Part shown: positions 1-8,968 of the stretch, in pieces
How positions within the stretch are numbered: the first letter of the stretch is position 1
How the letters are laid out: every line of letters starts with the position of its first letter
DNA from: Thermoplasmata archaeon
GTDB lineage: Archaea; Thermoplasmatota; Thermoplasmata; Sysuiplasmatales; Sysuiplasmataceae
Reading direction: 5' to 3'
Length of the DNA: 29,865 nucleotides
Assembly (NCBI GenBank): GCA_021796175.1
Contig: JAJYOM010000004.1
Span: 1 to 29,865, forward strand
Position numbers and translations under genes: made by a program
The notes under the pieces: model-generated
Told to the model about the DNA's origin: nothing
The model's database searches: none
What the model saw: the letters and a program-made list of their open reading frames with translations, nothing else

Positions 1-130
1 CTCGGGCTCTTCCTTCCCCAGACGAATGTCATCGTTCAGGAATAGTGATACCACCATAAATACCTATACACGAAGAAACTGTGTATAAAATGAATTAACG
101 AAAAAATGATACCACCAAATTACCGTTCAA
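1..130. other. AT-rich non-coding segment
   Basis: No gene is visible. The segment holds two copies of the decamer ggtggtatca on the minus strand (46-55 and 107-116), 61 bp apart, and TATA-like stretches between them. It lies beyond the point where the similarity to a group II intron fades, so it is probably the sequence into which the intron remnant was truncated. Confidence 0.3.
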
Positions 131-525
131 AAGAGGGCATATGTCCAAACTCAGGTCTGACGTCCCAGCAGCACACATTGCTGTGCTGTCTTCTCCTGCT
201 TATTTGTACGGACAATACTACGGTCCGTTTCGCATGCTGTCGCATGATGTCAAACCTTCACGGGTAAGGGTGGGAACTGCCCTCCGTTAAGCCAGTCGCA
301 TCTACAGGGGCACTCCTTAGCAGCATTGGGCTTTGTCTTGACGCGCAGACTCGCCCGAATGCACCTGCCTATGATGCCGCTTCTGTTCGTTTGGCCATGA
401 GTTTGCCTTGTACTTCTTTCAGATTCAGCCTGACGGCTGACACCCTTGTCTTCGACTAACGGTTGGTGCTGCCAACCCCCGTAAGAGACTTTCACTCTCA
501 AGTTCTCACCCATGTCGGTCGCAAC
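131..525 (-). mobile_element. 5' fragment of a group II intron (domain I region), no reverse transcriptase
   Basis: Read on the minus strand from about 525, the sequence begins gttgcgaccgacatgggtga and continues with gagagtgaaagtctc at about 500-486. It then shows the run of short conserved blocks (around 440, 415, 390 and 330) that I recognise from the pre-ORF RNA of bacterial and Methanosarcina group II introns. The 5' end departs slightly from the GUGYG consensus because there is an extra T. Similarity fades near 131, before any reverse transcriptase or domain V would be reached, so this is a truncated, immobile remnant. An 87-aa open frame (250-513, minus) lies inside it and is best explained as intron RNA, not protein. 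The assignment rests on recognised motif order, not on an alignment. Confidence 0.65.
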
Positions 526-708
526 TCATCTGTTCAGCGTGGGTGGACAGGAAGAAGGTACTTGAACAAGGGGCCTTGGAATGACTGTAGGCAAGACATC
601 GGGGCTGGGAGTCTACAGAATATCATGTACACTGTCCAGAGTTGCTATTAGTCACTTGTTTCGTATGTCATTGTAATTATAAACCCTTTTTTGAGCTGTC
701 GCATCTCC

Positions 709-2895
709 TCAGTAGTCGGTGCCAAGCAAGTATGCCCATGCAATGAAATTGTTGCCACCACTTAACTCCAAGTCATAGAAGGTGAAACTGCCATATTCGA
801 CCCGGATCGAGTGTATCTTCACGTAGCTCCCTGTGTAAACGTTCAGCACTAAATCGCCCGCTGTCAGGTTGCCTGCTGTCATGTATCCGTGGTTGGTCCA
901 GACAGTCTGATTGTATGTTACGTCCAAGTAGCCGTTGATTATCACCACCCTGGAATGCGTGTCCACATTTACCCCCGCCACTGAATCGTAGAAGAATGAA
1001 CCAGTTGAGGCATTGTATCCCATTACCAGTGTTCCGACGGTGATATTAGATGCGAACTCGTATGTGCCATTTGCCAGTAGAATGGGCGTGCTGCCATTCA
1101 CACTTTCTGTCTTGCAGACGCTGCCGTAACACACCTTATATAATCTGAAAGTGACGCTGACTGTTCCGCCATTTGATACAGACCCGCTGGATGGACTGGC
1201 TGAGTAGTAGTATATGTCGCCGTTAGATTCCCTATAGCCCACCTGTGGAATGGAGAAGGTATTGGTTGACGCACCTGAGACGTGAATTGAATTGGGTGCT
1301 AACGCGGAACCTTCCTTGCCGCCTAAGTATGCATACCAGCGCGCCCCTGTTGGTAAATTAGACTCTTTGAAGGTGGCGGCATAGGTAGGTAACGGAGTAA
1401 GTTTAAAGTTGACGGTAAATGTGTTTCCCAACGTACAGTCTTCAATGTCGGAAGATGAATAGTAGCCACCAGCGCTAACATTGAGATAGTAACTGCCCGT
1501 TACTGGAAAGGCAATTGTATAATACCCTGTACTGTTTGTCTGGACGGTCACGCTTCCGTTTCCGTTCGCAAGACTCAATGTAGCCCCACTGATTGCTGAG
1601 CCAGTGTTGCTATTGGTAACTCTTCCGGTGACTTCTCCACTTTGCATGTTGAAACTGACATTTTGGTAGCCGCCTGCACTTCCGGTTGTCAGTGTCTGAG
1701 AGAAGGTGTCACCCAAGGATGGATTAACTGAGGAAGCAGAGATTGTATATTTGGTGCCCGGCATAGCGAAGAATCTGTAATCGCCTTGAGAGTTAGTTGT
1801 TTCTTGAAATACCATGTCATTCCCGTTTACGGTAGTGTTAATGTTCACCGGTTGATTCGCATACGCTGCTCCATTCAAAGTCACTGACCCAAACAACTCG
1901 AACGAAGGAACTATGTCAAAGCCAATCTGGTCTGTGGCCCCTATCGACGATCCATAGACATTGGAAGCATTTATAGAAAATTGGTGGGTTGAGCTGAAGA
2001 AATTCCCTGTATTGTTAATTTGTAACTGTACTTCTTCACCCAAGCCATATACATTTGAAAATAGGTCATTGTTATAATTATATGGCTGAGTACTGTTCCC
2101 TCCACTCATGACTTGTTCTGCAATCAGACTCATGTTCTGTTGAGTTGAACCGTAAAAACCCTGTGCAGTCCAAGTCGATGATGAATTTTCGGTCAGTCCG
2201 TTTATCAGCTGCCCGACATCATTGGCTATGCTTGCTGCGCCAACTAGAAGACCTATATAAGGCACATATCCGAGTAGGTTGACTATCAAATCCTCGATGA
2301 TGGAATTCAGGGCTTGATTTCCGGTTGAGGATACGTTGAAACCAGTAACCGTTCCTGGAATCGGTACTACTTTGATGTTAGAGGCCCCGGCTTGAGAGGG
2401 AATTGTGAGTTTCATTAGATCGTTAACTGCGGGAGTACCTGCGGGATATTCTCCAACCCCATTCGACAAATTAACCCGTAATCCGGCTCCAGTGGTCAAG
2501 TAAATATTGATCTGCAGATAAGGGTTGGCTCCATAGGAATAGTAATATACAAAATTGAGGCCCCCGCTGGATAGTGATACGGCATTCGTGATCGTCGCCT
2601 GCGCCAAATCATTTATTTTTAGACCTTGATTGGAACTATTAAGGCTGAAAACAGGCATAGCAACCTCACTTTGTGCAAAGTCTTCCTGTGGATATGGAAG
2701 TGAGGCGATGTTTGTATTCATATAAATCGACATATTTCCCTGGTATCCGATCCAGTTCTTTATTGTGTCGGGGCTAGATCCTTTGGCTCTGGTGATCGCT
2801 GTGTTAAAGAGAACAAAACCAGTTGATAAGAGAACGATCACACATACGACACTGCCAACCTTCTTCCTAAAACGCTTATCCTCTTCGGATTTCAC
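709..2895 (-). CDS. Large membrane-anchored or secreted surface protein with carboxypeptidase-regulatory-like domains
   Basis: The protein has 728 residues. A lysine/arginine-rich N-terminus is followed by one hydrophobic helix (about residues 12-31, VGSVVCVIVLLSTGFVLF), a signal or signal-anchor, so the rest should be extracytoplasmic. Residues about 200-225 are a second glycine-rich hydrophobic stretch (LLGYVPYIGLLVGAASIA). Two beta-sandwich repeats of carboxypeptidase-regulatory type follow, at about 335-400 and 418-485, each with the pattern GxVxxxxxxxPxxxxxxxxxxxTNSxGxYxxxxP. At about 503 comes the block ATFKESNLPTGARWYAYLGG, a repeat typical of Thermoplasmata surface proteins. NxS/T sequons are frequent, fitting an N-glycosylated envelope protein. 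The start is GTG at 2895, supported by a strong Shine-Dalgarno run (ggaggaaaggtg) just upstream. No catalytic motif is visible, so the role is unknown; adhesion or S-layer association is a guess. Confidence 0.8.
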   Translation of the reverse strand: MKSEEDKRFRKKVGSVVCVIVLLSTGFVLFNTAITRAKGSSPDTIKNWIGYQGNMSIYMNTNIASLPYPQEDFAQSEVAMPVFSLNSSNQGLKINDLAQATITNAVSLSSGGLNFVYYYSYGANPYLQINIYLTTGAGLRVNLSNGVGEYPAGTPAVNDLMKLTIPSQAGASNIKVVPIPGTVTGFNVSSTGNQALNSIIEDLIVNLLGYVPYIGLLVGAASIANDVGQLINGLTENSSSTWTAQGFYGSTQQNMSLIAEQVMSGGNSTQPYNYNNDLFSNVYGLGEEVQLQINNTGNFFSSTHQFSINASNVYGSSIGATDQIGFDIVPSFELFGSVTLNGAAYANQPVNINTTVNGNDMVFQETTNSQGDYRFFAMPGTKYTISASSVNPSLGDTFSQTLTTGSAGGYQNVSFNMQSGEVTGRVTNSNTGSAISGATLSLANGNGSVTVQTNSTGYYTIAFPVTGSYYLNVSAGGYYSSSDIEDCTLGNTFTVNFKLTPLPTYAATFKESNLPTGARWYAYLGGKEGSALAPNSIHVSGASTNTFSIPQVGYRESNGDIYYYSASPSSGSVSNGGTVSVTFRLYKVCYGSVCKTESVNGSTPILLANGTYEFASNITVGTLVMGYNASTGSFFYDSVAGVNVDTHSRVVIINGYLDVTYNQTVWTNHGYMTAGNLTAGDLVLNVYTGSYVKIHSIRVEYGSFTFYDLELSGGNNFIAWAYLLGTDY

Positions 2896-2954
2896 GCACC
2901 TTTCCTCCTATCAATGAAATCGTTTCAAGTCATTTCACAGCCAAACGCCAATGC

Positions 2955-3710
2955 CTATGTTCCTGTATTGTTCAGGTATATGTTGAAGTAAACAGGTACC
3001 ACCTTTTCCAGGCCAACCAGCGTGACCGTCAAATGGAAGAGATGCGGTCCATAGAATCCTGATGTCTGCTGAAGGAGAATGTCACATTCTGCCATAATTC
3101 CAAGATTATATTGACCATATCCTTGACTCGAGTTTGAAATACGGGGAAGACCGATTGTTCCGTTCGCCGAACCCGAACCTATGAACCACGAGTTGGGACC
3201 TGCAGGAAAGAGGAATGTAGTGTAAGCATTGGAGCTGCTGCCTGGTGCAGCAATATTGTTTATGTTAACAACAATCCTGCTGGGATGCAGGTTTGATGAA
3301 AGGCTGTCACCAACAAACAGCTGAATAGCCGACTCGAAGTACTCAAAATTCTGCGAAACAGGAGACACATATCCCTTCACGGACAGAAACGCTGTGACTC
3401 TTGACACGTTATTGCCATTTTCAAAAATCAATGAAGTCGCACTAGCGTTGCCCAGCAGTTCGCCTGCCTGTGGAATTGATCCGGCCTTGAGAAAGTCTCC
3501 AGTTAATGTCAAGTCAGCGGAACCTGTCTGCACATCAATGTGCGGAGCTGCCACAAATGGATTGAAATAAAATAAGAGCAAAAGAGCAGCCACAAAGACT
3601 GTAGAGACGGTTAGTACAACACTGCTTCTTTTAGACAACAGAGATGACCACCAGACACCTTCGTTGGCATGTGGTGATAAATCGAGCGCCTGATATATCA
3701 AATTTGTCAC
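2955..3710 (-). CDS. Membrane-anchored extracellular protein of unknown function, promoter lost to a transposon
   Basis: The protein has 251 residues with one membrane segment at about 28-50 (SSVVLTVSTVFVAALLLLFY). An extracytoplasmic domain with several NxS/T sequons follows (NAS, NVS, NNT). No known enzyme motif is seen. It lies 59 bp upstream of the 709-2895 gene on the same strand, so the two may once have been co-transcribed. The start is GTG at 3710 and no Shine-Dalgarno precedes it. The outer transposon ends at 3717, only six bases upstream, so the native upstream region is now at 9276. Joined across the element, a TATA box (9294-9301) would lie about 27 nt from this GTG, which fits a leaderless start. 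The gene may now be silent, or be read from the transposon. Confidence 0.65.
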   Translation of the reverse strand: MTNLIYQALDLSPHANEGVWWSSLLSKRSSVVLTVSTVFVAALLLLFYFNPFVAAPHIDVQTGSADLTLTGDFLKAGSIPQAGELLGNASATSLIFENGNNVSRVTAFLSVKGYVSPVSQNFEYFESAIQLFVGDSLSSNLHPSRIVVNINNIAAPGSSSNAYTTFLFPAGPNSWFIGSGSANGTIGLPRISNSSQGYGQYNLGIMAECDILLQQTSGFYGPHLFHLTVTLVGLEKVVPVYFNIYLNNTGT

Positions 3711-3716
3711 ATTACA

Positions 3717-3749
3717 GGCTTTGGGAGAGATTGTTGGATACCGAGTGAT
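3717..3749 (+). repeat. Left terminal inverted repeat of the outer element
   Basis: This 33-bp sequence begins ggctttgggagagattgttg. It is the exact reverse complement of 9243-9275. Confidence 0.9.
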
Positions 3750-3763
3750 GAAACGACAAAGGA

Positions 3764-4758
3764 CTAAACAGGCGTTATGCTTTCAATCCTTCCTCTCCTG
3801 AACGTCCTCACTTCATTTCTGAGGTGGCAGTATGCCACCACATGCTTCCTCTTCCTGCTTATTATGTCTATGGTCCTTTCAGTCTTCACCGTTAATCTGT
3901 CCCTGTAGACGATCCTGTAGCTCTTTCCGACAATCAGTTTCCTCCTGTTGCCCCTTACGCCTCTCCTGCCCATGTCCGCCATTGGATAATTGGCGTTGAA
4001 CCAGGATGCAGTTTCGCCGGCACTCCCGGCCTTCAGCATGGCCTTCGTGAGCGCCCTCTGCAGCAGTATGCTCTTTCCCGATCTTATGAGCGTTCCCATG
4101 TTGCCGAACGTGCCCTCGCATGCGTTTGTTGTAATCTCCTTGCCGATGAACAGTCTCTTCATCAGGCCAATCACCCATCCCAGTTCCTGCGGTCCGCTGT
4201 CGGGCGGTCCCCTGTATACCAGCCTCGAAGGTGGACTCAGCCTTACCTTTCTCTCGCTGACCTTCCCGGAACGCTGCTGCTCCGGTATGCTCTCTCCGAG
4301 GAGAGCGACCGACAGATCGTTGACGTTCTCCCTCATGACGGAGAACGGTTTCCAGGCATTGACAATCTTCCTCTTCACTGCGCGGTTTATCCTGCGCCTG
4401 TAACTCTCCTTCAGCGTGGAGAGTATGCGGTTTATATCGCCGGTCAGTGAGGCGGTGTCCCTCTTCCGCTTCATGAGCTCCTTCAGCATGCAGTTGAGGT
4501 CGCGCATCCTGCTGGCCATCACGAAATCCACCCTGCCGCTCGCCTCCCAGTCGACTGTTCTTATCTGCTCGATGCAGCTGCGCGCGAGCTTCACTATCTC
4601 CTCATCCCCGATCTTCCTCAGCGGATTCCTGTGCGTTACACCCTTGATGCCCTCATACAGTTCGACTATGCCGGGAGGGAGCAGGAGCATCTCGTCCCTC
4701 TTCACAGACACATCCGTGAAGGCATCGGTCCTGATGCGGAGCGTATACCACTTTTCCC
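3764..4758 (-). pseudogene. Outer-element transposase, C-terminal part (interrupted gene)
   Basis: This is the downstream part of a transposase split by the inner element. Joining codons across the 9-bp duplication gives ...VFVYFHREK-WYTLRIRTDAF... with no frameshift, a 602-residue protein of which about residues 275-602 lie here. The motif ITTNACEGTFGNMG (E at residue 486 of the joined protein) resembles the TTNxxEG signature around the last acid of some DDE transposases. A long basic helical region (RKRDTASLTGDIN...) precedes it. The open frame appears to start at ATG 4801, but those first residues are coded by the inner element's terminal repeat and are not native. The stop is at 3764, 15 bp inside the outer element's left repeat. 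The gene should no longer give a working transposase. Confidence 0.8.
4750..4758. repeat. Target-site duplication, left copy (acttttccc)
   Basis: This 9-bp direct repeat matches 8146-8154 and directly abuts the inner element's left terminal repeat. One copy belongs to the outer transposase frame. Confidence 0.88.
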
Positions 4759-4785
4759 CTATTGCGGCAAACGACGGTTGTTTCT
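4759..4785 (+). repeat. Left terminal inverted repeat of the inner element
   Basis: This 27-bp sequence begins ctattgcggcaaacgacggt and is the perfect reverse complement of 8119-8145. Confidence 0.9.
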
Positions 4786-4790
4786 GCATT

Positions 4791-4860
4791 GTTGTGAGCA
4801 TCAGGAGTGCGATTTCCTTCGTGAAAAGGTTTATCTCTGTTGTGATATTATGCTCACAAC
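4791..4860. promoter_or_regulatory. Spaced 11-bp palindrome in front of the inner transposase
   Basis: The sequence gttgtgagcat (4791-4801) and its reverse complement atgctcacaac (4850-4860) flank a 48-bp spacer just inside the left repeat. The second arm includes a possible ATG (4850). This could be a transposase binding site or a structured leader that limits transposase expression; neither is shown. Confidence 0.35.
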
Positions 4861-4864
4861 AATC

Positions 4865-5626
4865 ATGTCGTTTATTCGTTCAATAAAGAGGAAACTGAAA
4901 GACGGTACCGAACGCGCCTACTACTACCGTGTGGAAGGGTACAGGGAAGGAGGAAAGGTGCGGCAGAGAATGGTCGAGTACCTTGGAACAAACCCCGGCA
5001 GAATGAGCATGGACATAGATGTTGCAACGGCCGCAAAGGTTGCCTCCATACTCTCCTCCACACCATCACCGACGCAGGCTGCGAAGATGCTCAGGGAGGC
5101 GGGCATTCCGGTTGTCATAAGGCCCGGAAGCATCAGCCTCATCTACAACCCCCCCTCAGGCTGCATACTCTCCGCATCGAATGACTTCGGCGAGGACATA
5201 ATCGAACTGCGGCCGGAGACGGTGTGCGGCGAGTGCGGTTCAGAACTCAGGGTCAGGAAGACGGTAACCAGACAGGTGAAAACACCGTCGGGCATCAGAA
5301 AAGTGAGGGAGCATGTCTGTGCCTGTCCCGTGCACAGGAAACTGGTCAGGCGTGAACCGCGACTGACGCCGCCTCGCTCAACACACACCTTCGAGCTGAT
5401 TGCAGAGGTCGGCATGCTCAGGTACCTGCAGCACAAGCAGATATCGGAGATATGCTCGGCAATGAAGATGCGCGGCCTGAACATGCCGCCGAGGAGTGCC
5501 GGATGGCTTTGCCGCCGCTTCCTTGAATACTTCATTGCGGTGCACATCGGGAGCGCGCCTGCAATTCGTGCCCTGCTGGAGAGGCGGGGCGGTTATGCGC
5601 TCATACTCGACGGAACAGTGGACATG
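4865..5626 (+). pseudogene. Inner-element transposase, N-terminal part (interrupted gene)
   Basis: Residues 1-254 of a transposase of about 643 residues. It opens MSFIRSIKRKLKDGTERAYY and a basic strand-rich domain ending in VEYLGTNP, an N-terminal layout I know from IS1634-like transposases. A zinc-binding block has C121-x2-C124 and C152-x-C154-x2-H157, and a helical HTH-like part lies around 175-205. The first catalytic aspartate is probably D249 in YALILDGTVDM. The start chosen is ATG 4865; an in-frame ATG at 4850 is possible. The frame is broken after the codon at 5624-5626 by the IS110-type element and resumes at 6951. Confidence 0.75.
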
Positions 5627-5628
5627 TT

Positions 5629-5639
5629 AACCTTTCGCC
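5629..5639 (+). repeat. Left subterminal inverted repeat of the IS110-type element
   Basis: aacctttcgcc, the reverse complement of 6924-6934. Confidence 0.65.
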
Positions 5640-5696
5640 ATGGAACGAAAGAAACAAGAGGCTCGCCTCCTGTCCAGACCATCGAGGCGAGCTGGC

Positions 5697-6737
5697 ATGG
5701 ATTCGGATATTTTTGTAGGACTGGATGTGTGCAAGACAAGCATAATGGCAACGGCAATGGACTGGATGGGCAACATACTGAAACAGGAGAAGCTGAGTTC
5801 ATCGGATAATGAACTCACAGGGTTCCTGAACGGCATGCAGGGAAGAAAGCGCGTAGTCCTGGAGGCATGCAACGTCTGGGAGCATGTTTACGATGCCACA
5901 GCATCAACCGGTGCGGGTGTGGTGATGGCACACCCGCTGAAGACGAGGATCATATCCGAAGCAACACTGAAGACCGATAAGGTCGATTCGGAGAAGCTTG
6001 CCGAACTCTCGAGACTGAATGCTGTCCCGGAGGCGTATGCTCCAGTGGATGAGGAAAGGGAGCTGCGCCACATTGTCCGTGAGCGCATATTCTATGCAAA
6101 GAAGCAGAAGGATATCATGAACCACACATATGCTATCATGCTCCAGAAGGGCATACAGTATGAGGACGGCATACTCGGTAAGAGGAGGCTCAGGGAAGAA
6201 CTCCGCCGGCACAACATACCCGAAGTCAGCAGGGAACTGGATGCCCTGTCTCTCATGGACAAAATAACAAAGCCGCTCGACAGGGAGGTACACATCGCTT
6301 TCATGAAATCAAAGGATGCACGTCTCCTTTCAACCATACCCGGTGTCGGCGAACTTACTGCTGTCTCACTCGCAGCATTCCTCTGTCCCATCGAGCGCTT
6401 TTCATCGCTGGAGGGTGCAGTGAAGTACTGCGGTCTCTGCCCTTCACTGCACCAGTCGGGCAATGTCTCGCACACGGGACATCTTGTGTGGGACTGCAAT
6501 CCGCTCCTGAAATGGGTTCTCATAGAGGCGCAGTGGAGCACACGCAGATATGAAAAGAAGGGCGATGTCGCCAGGATAGGAAAGCGTGTCGCACGCAGAG
6601 GCAACAAGAACGACGGTGCCGTCGCAGCAGCACGCAAGCTCCTCCGCATCTGCGTCGCAGTGCTCCGCCGCGGAACACCCTACCAGACTCAAGCTCCTCC
6701 CTCATCGAGCCGCCCAGTGCTGCATAACAGCCGGTAA
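5697..6737 (+). CDS. IS110-family transposase (DEDD, RNA-guided recombinase type)
   Basis: The protein has 346 residues, a usual length for the family. The N-terminal RuvC-like DEDD domain shows D10 (IFVGLDVCK), E56 (VVLEACNVWEH), D94 and D97 (KTDKVDSEKLAEL). The C-terminal Tnp_20 domain has LLSTIPGVGELTAVSLAAF at about 210-228 and the serine block PSLHQSGNVSHTGHL with S254 as the likely nucleophile. Known IS110 enzymes recombine DNA guided by a bridge RNA from the element's non-coding end. The start was set at ATG 5697, which puts the first aspartate ten residues in, as is normal; an upstream in-frame ATG at 5640 would add 19 residues partly coded by the element's end. All catalytic residues are present, so this innermost layer may be the only active one of the three. 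Confidence 0.9.
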   Translation: MDSDIFVGLDVCKTSIMATAMDWMGNILKQEKLSSSDNELTGFLNGMQGRKRVVLEACNVWEHVYDATASTGAGVVMAHPLKTRIISEATLKTDKVDSEKLAELSRLNAVPEAYAPVDEERELRHIVRERIFYAKKQKDIMNHTYAIMLQKGIQYEDGILGKRRLREELRRHNIPEVSRELDALSLMDKITKPLDREVHIAFMKSKDARLLSTIPGVGELTAVSLAAFLCPIERFSSLEGAVKYCGLCPSLHQSGNVSHTGHLVWDCNPLLKWVLIEAQWSTRRYEKKGDVARIGKRVARRGNKNDGAVAAARKLLRICVAVLRRGTPYQTQAPPSSSRPVLHNSR

Positions 6738-6923
6738 TGCCTGGCTTTCATCAACAGTGTGCCGGGAGGTGCGGGAGGAGTCCGCTGCCGCCGCTGTCCA
6801 TATGCCGGCTCTGGCCGCCAATAGTAGACTGCAGGAGCGGATCCCTGAATGTCTGCCAGGGGAAGATTGCAGACACACACAATGGTGATGCACTTGCGAT
6901 AGACTGAATAAAACAGAAAAGCA
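6738..6923 (+). ncRNA. Candidate bridge RNA region of the IS110/IS1111-type element
   Basis: About 185 bp lie between the transposase stop and the right subterminal repeat and hold no convincing gene. In IS1111-subgroup elements the bridge RNA is encoded at this 3' end, and the 5' side here is too short (about 70 bp) to hold it. I could not fold it or identify the target- and donor-binding loops, so this is position-based inference. Confidence 0.4.
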
Positions 6924-6934
6924 GGCGAAAGGTT
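6924..6934 (+). repeat. Right subterminal inverted repeat of the IS110-type element
   Basis: ggcgaaaggtt, the reverse complement of 5629-5639. Confidence 0.65.
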
Positions 6935-6950
6935 CATAGTAGGGCAGCAC

Positions 6951-8120
6951 GGTCCGATGGTCATCCAGATGACCGACGGATGGAGCGGCATACAGCTGCT
7001 CGCATGCCCGGTGAGGCTGGAGAGCAGCGGGGAGATTGTCCCCCACCTTGAGATGCTCAGGGAACTGTTCGGCACGCCGGTGGCGGCAGTCAGAGACATG
7101 GGAAGCGGCGTAACAGCCGCACTGAAACAGTCTCTTCCGTCGACGTATGTTATCACCTGTCACTTCCATTTCCTGAGAGCCGTAGGATGGAAGCTGTTCG
7201 ATCCCATATACCCCGCTTTCCGGTCGAAGATAGAGAGGAGGGGACTGAAGAGGCGTCTGAGGTATCTCATGCGCGTCATTGCAGGGGGCAAATACACAGG
7301 TACAGACGCGTCGCATGCGCTCGAGCTGTGCAGGTGGATATTCGAATACAGGAGAGACGGGAAAGGCATCTCATACCCCTTCTCCCTGCCCGCACTCGAC
7401 TTCCATGTCAGGTGCGGGAAGGTGCGGTCCGAACTGCTTGAAACGTTGGACATGTCCGGACTGAGGAGGGGCAGGGCGCCGAGGAGGCTGCTTGTCCTTC
7501 TCAACAGGCTGCATCCACCTCCGGCGACGTTGCGCTCGATAGATGCGGATGCAGAGGCGCTGCTTGAGAGGGTCGAGTGGTTCGAACGCACAAGGCGCGT
7601 GCTCAGGTACCGCAACGGACCCGTTCCACTGAGCACAAGGCACACGCTGTCCGACAGCGCCCTTGAGAAGGGAAGGAGGAGGGTGGACTGGCTGCGCTCG
7701 AGAATCGCCGGCGAGCTGAAGAGCGGCGGCGACGGAAGGCACCGCGAATTCCACAGAACATTGCGCTCGATAGACAGCGACCTCGCAGAGAGGAGGGAGG
7801 AGCTGTTCGCTCCCAATGTGATTGTGGAGATTGACTGCAAACCGGCCGTCAGGGCTCTTCCAGGGACAATATCGGCAGCAGAGATTGAGTTCAGGATGAT
7901 CCGCAGGCATGGAAGGCGCATCACAGGCAATGCGCATGTCGACCTGCAGGTAATGAATGAAGGAGCTGGGCTGCTCCTTCTCGAGAACCTGAAGATTGGT
8001 GCCTATGTCAGAACCGTATACGGCACCATGAAACAGCTGTCTGAACGCTTCTCGGCTGTTTCGGGAGATGAGCTTGAGAAGGCAAAAAAGATTCTGAGGC
8101 CGGCAGGCGGAATTGAATAG
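6951..8120 (+). pseudogene. Inner-element transposase, C-terminal part (interrupted gene)
   Basis: This continues the same transposase. GPMVIQMTDGWSGIQLLACP follows DGTVDM in frame if the IS110-type element is removed at 5627-6950; other multiples of three around these edges would also work. A second catalytic aspartate is likely in AAVRDMGSGV (about residue 303), followed by TYVITCHFHFLRAVGWKLFD, typical of DDE transposases. The C-terminus is basic and helical, with the final acid not assigned. The gene ends at 8120, inside the element's right repeat. Translation cannot start normally here, so the gene is inactive unless the insert leaves precisely. Confidence 0.75.
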
Positions 8121-8145
8121 AAACAACCGTCGTTTGCCGCAATAG
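8119..8145 (+). repeat. Right terminal inverted repeat of the inner element
   Basis: This is the perfect reverse complement of 4759-4785. It overlaps the last two bases of the transposase stop codon. Confidence 0.9.
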
Positions 8146-8154
8146 ACTTTTCCC
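8146..8154. repeat. Target-site duplication, right copy (acttttccc)
   Basis: This matches 4750-4758 and abuts the inner element's right terminal repeat. Removing 4759-8154 restores the outer transposase reading frame. Confidence 0.88.
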
Positions 8155-8968
8155 TGTGGAAATAGACGAAGACGTCTCCCCATATCCTGTGGCTCTGCAT
8201 CACTATCACCGCCCGTTCGCCCCATCTGCCGAGTATCCTGTGTGCGACGCTCATCTTCATGTCCATCAGGAAGATTATCCTGTCCGTTCCGGTCCTCGAT
8301 TCAGCAGCATCGAAGAATTCGTCCAGCCCCTCGCCGGTGTCTTCGTTGCCGGGATTGCCGAACTTCAGTCCGCCGGATACGCCGAGCATGAGCCCCCTGC
8401 GCCCCTTGTACATCATGTCAATGGCTGCAACAGCGTATCTTGTGCCGTCATACTCTATGATATCCGGCTCGTCGCTTACCGAATACTGTATGTCGGGGAG
8501 GGACATGCGCATCTCGTTGAACAGATCCCTCCCCAAGCCGTATGTGTAGCTGCACCCTTCTGCAGAGCCGCAGTGCACATAGGCAATGAATGCCGCCAGC
8601 ACCTTCCTGTACCTGAATGTAACCAGTTCGAATGTGTTGTACAGGGACATCTTCTGCATGCACTTCCTGCACAGCAGCTCTGTAGTCCCCGAACCGTTCT
8701 TTCCGTCCAGGATGAGAGGCGAATAGCAGAGGCGGCAGGAGAAACTGCCGTATGCCTGCATGACAAGCGTGGCCACCTCGTCGTAGCCCATCATCGGATC
8801 CACGCTGAGGAGGAATTCAAGCCTCTCCCGCACGGCATCGTCCGTGATGTTGATGGTCAGCGTCCACTCAGGGGGCCTGGGCGACCTCAGGTATCTGCGT
8901 GGCGGTTGATAATCCAGTGGCAGTCCGTCAGTCCTCCCTTTCCTCATTTCCCGTATCGAGTCTTTCAA
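8155..8968 (-). pseudogene. Outer-element transposase, N-terminal part (interrupted gene)
   Basis: This is the upstream part of the same 602-aa transposase. Residues 78-103 form a C4 zinc ribbon (CRLC at 78-81, CRKC at 100-103). Two candidate catalytic aspartates follow in beta-strand settings: D184 (VAAIDMMYKG) and D236 (IIFLMDMKMS). With E486 in the other half they would make a D-D-E triad; this assignment is by pattern only. The start at 8968 overlaps the end of the DUF2080 gene (8928) by 41 bp, so the two are translationally coupled. The frame continues past 8155 into the inner element and ends at 8003 after about 50 foreign residues, so any product made now is a truncated fusion. Confidence 0.8.

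Larger units (their letters stand above)
5627..6950 (+). mobile_element. IS110/IS1111-type element (layer 3 of 3)
   Basis: The element holds an intact IS110-family transposase (5697-6737) and a 3' non-coding tail. Near its ends are 11-bp inverted repeats, aacctttcgcc at 5629-5639 and ggcgaaaggtt at 6924-6934. Their unequal distance from the insertion junctions fits the subterminal repeats of the IS1111 subgroup. Edges were placed where the flanking transposase frame can be rejoined, so they are accurate only to within some bases. There are no true terminal repeats and no target duplication, as expected for this family. Confidence 0.75.
4759..8145 (+). mobile_element. Inner insertion element with zinc-ribbon transposase (layer 2 of 3)
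   Basis: The element is bounded by perfect 27-bp inverted repeats (4759-4785 and 8119-8145) and flanked by a 9-bp target duplication, acttttccc, at 4750-4758 and 8146-8154. It carries one transposase gene on the plus strand, interrupted by an IS110-type element. Its stop codon (8118-8120) lies within the right repeat. Without the IS110 insert the element would be about 2.06 kb. It sits in opposite orientation to the transposase gene it disrupts. The family is uncertain: the N-terminus resembles IS1634-like archaeal transposases. Confidence 0.88.

Noticed and set aside
250..513. 87-aa minus-strand ORF as a protein gene
   Set aside because: It lies wholly within recognisable group II intron RNA; the reading frame is incidental.
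7160..7930. 256-aa minus-strand ORF inside the inner transposase
   Set aside because: Serine/leucine-rich antisense frame of the real plus-strand transposase.
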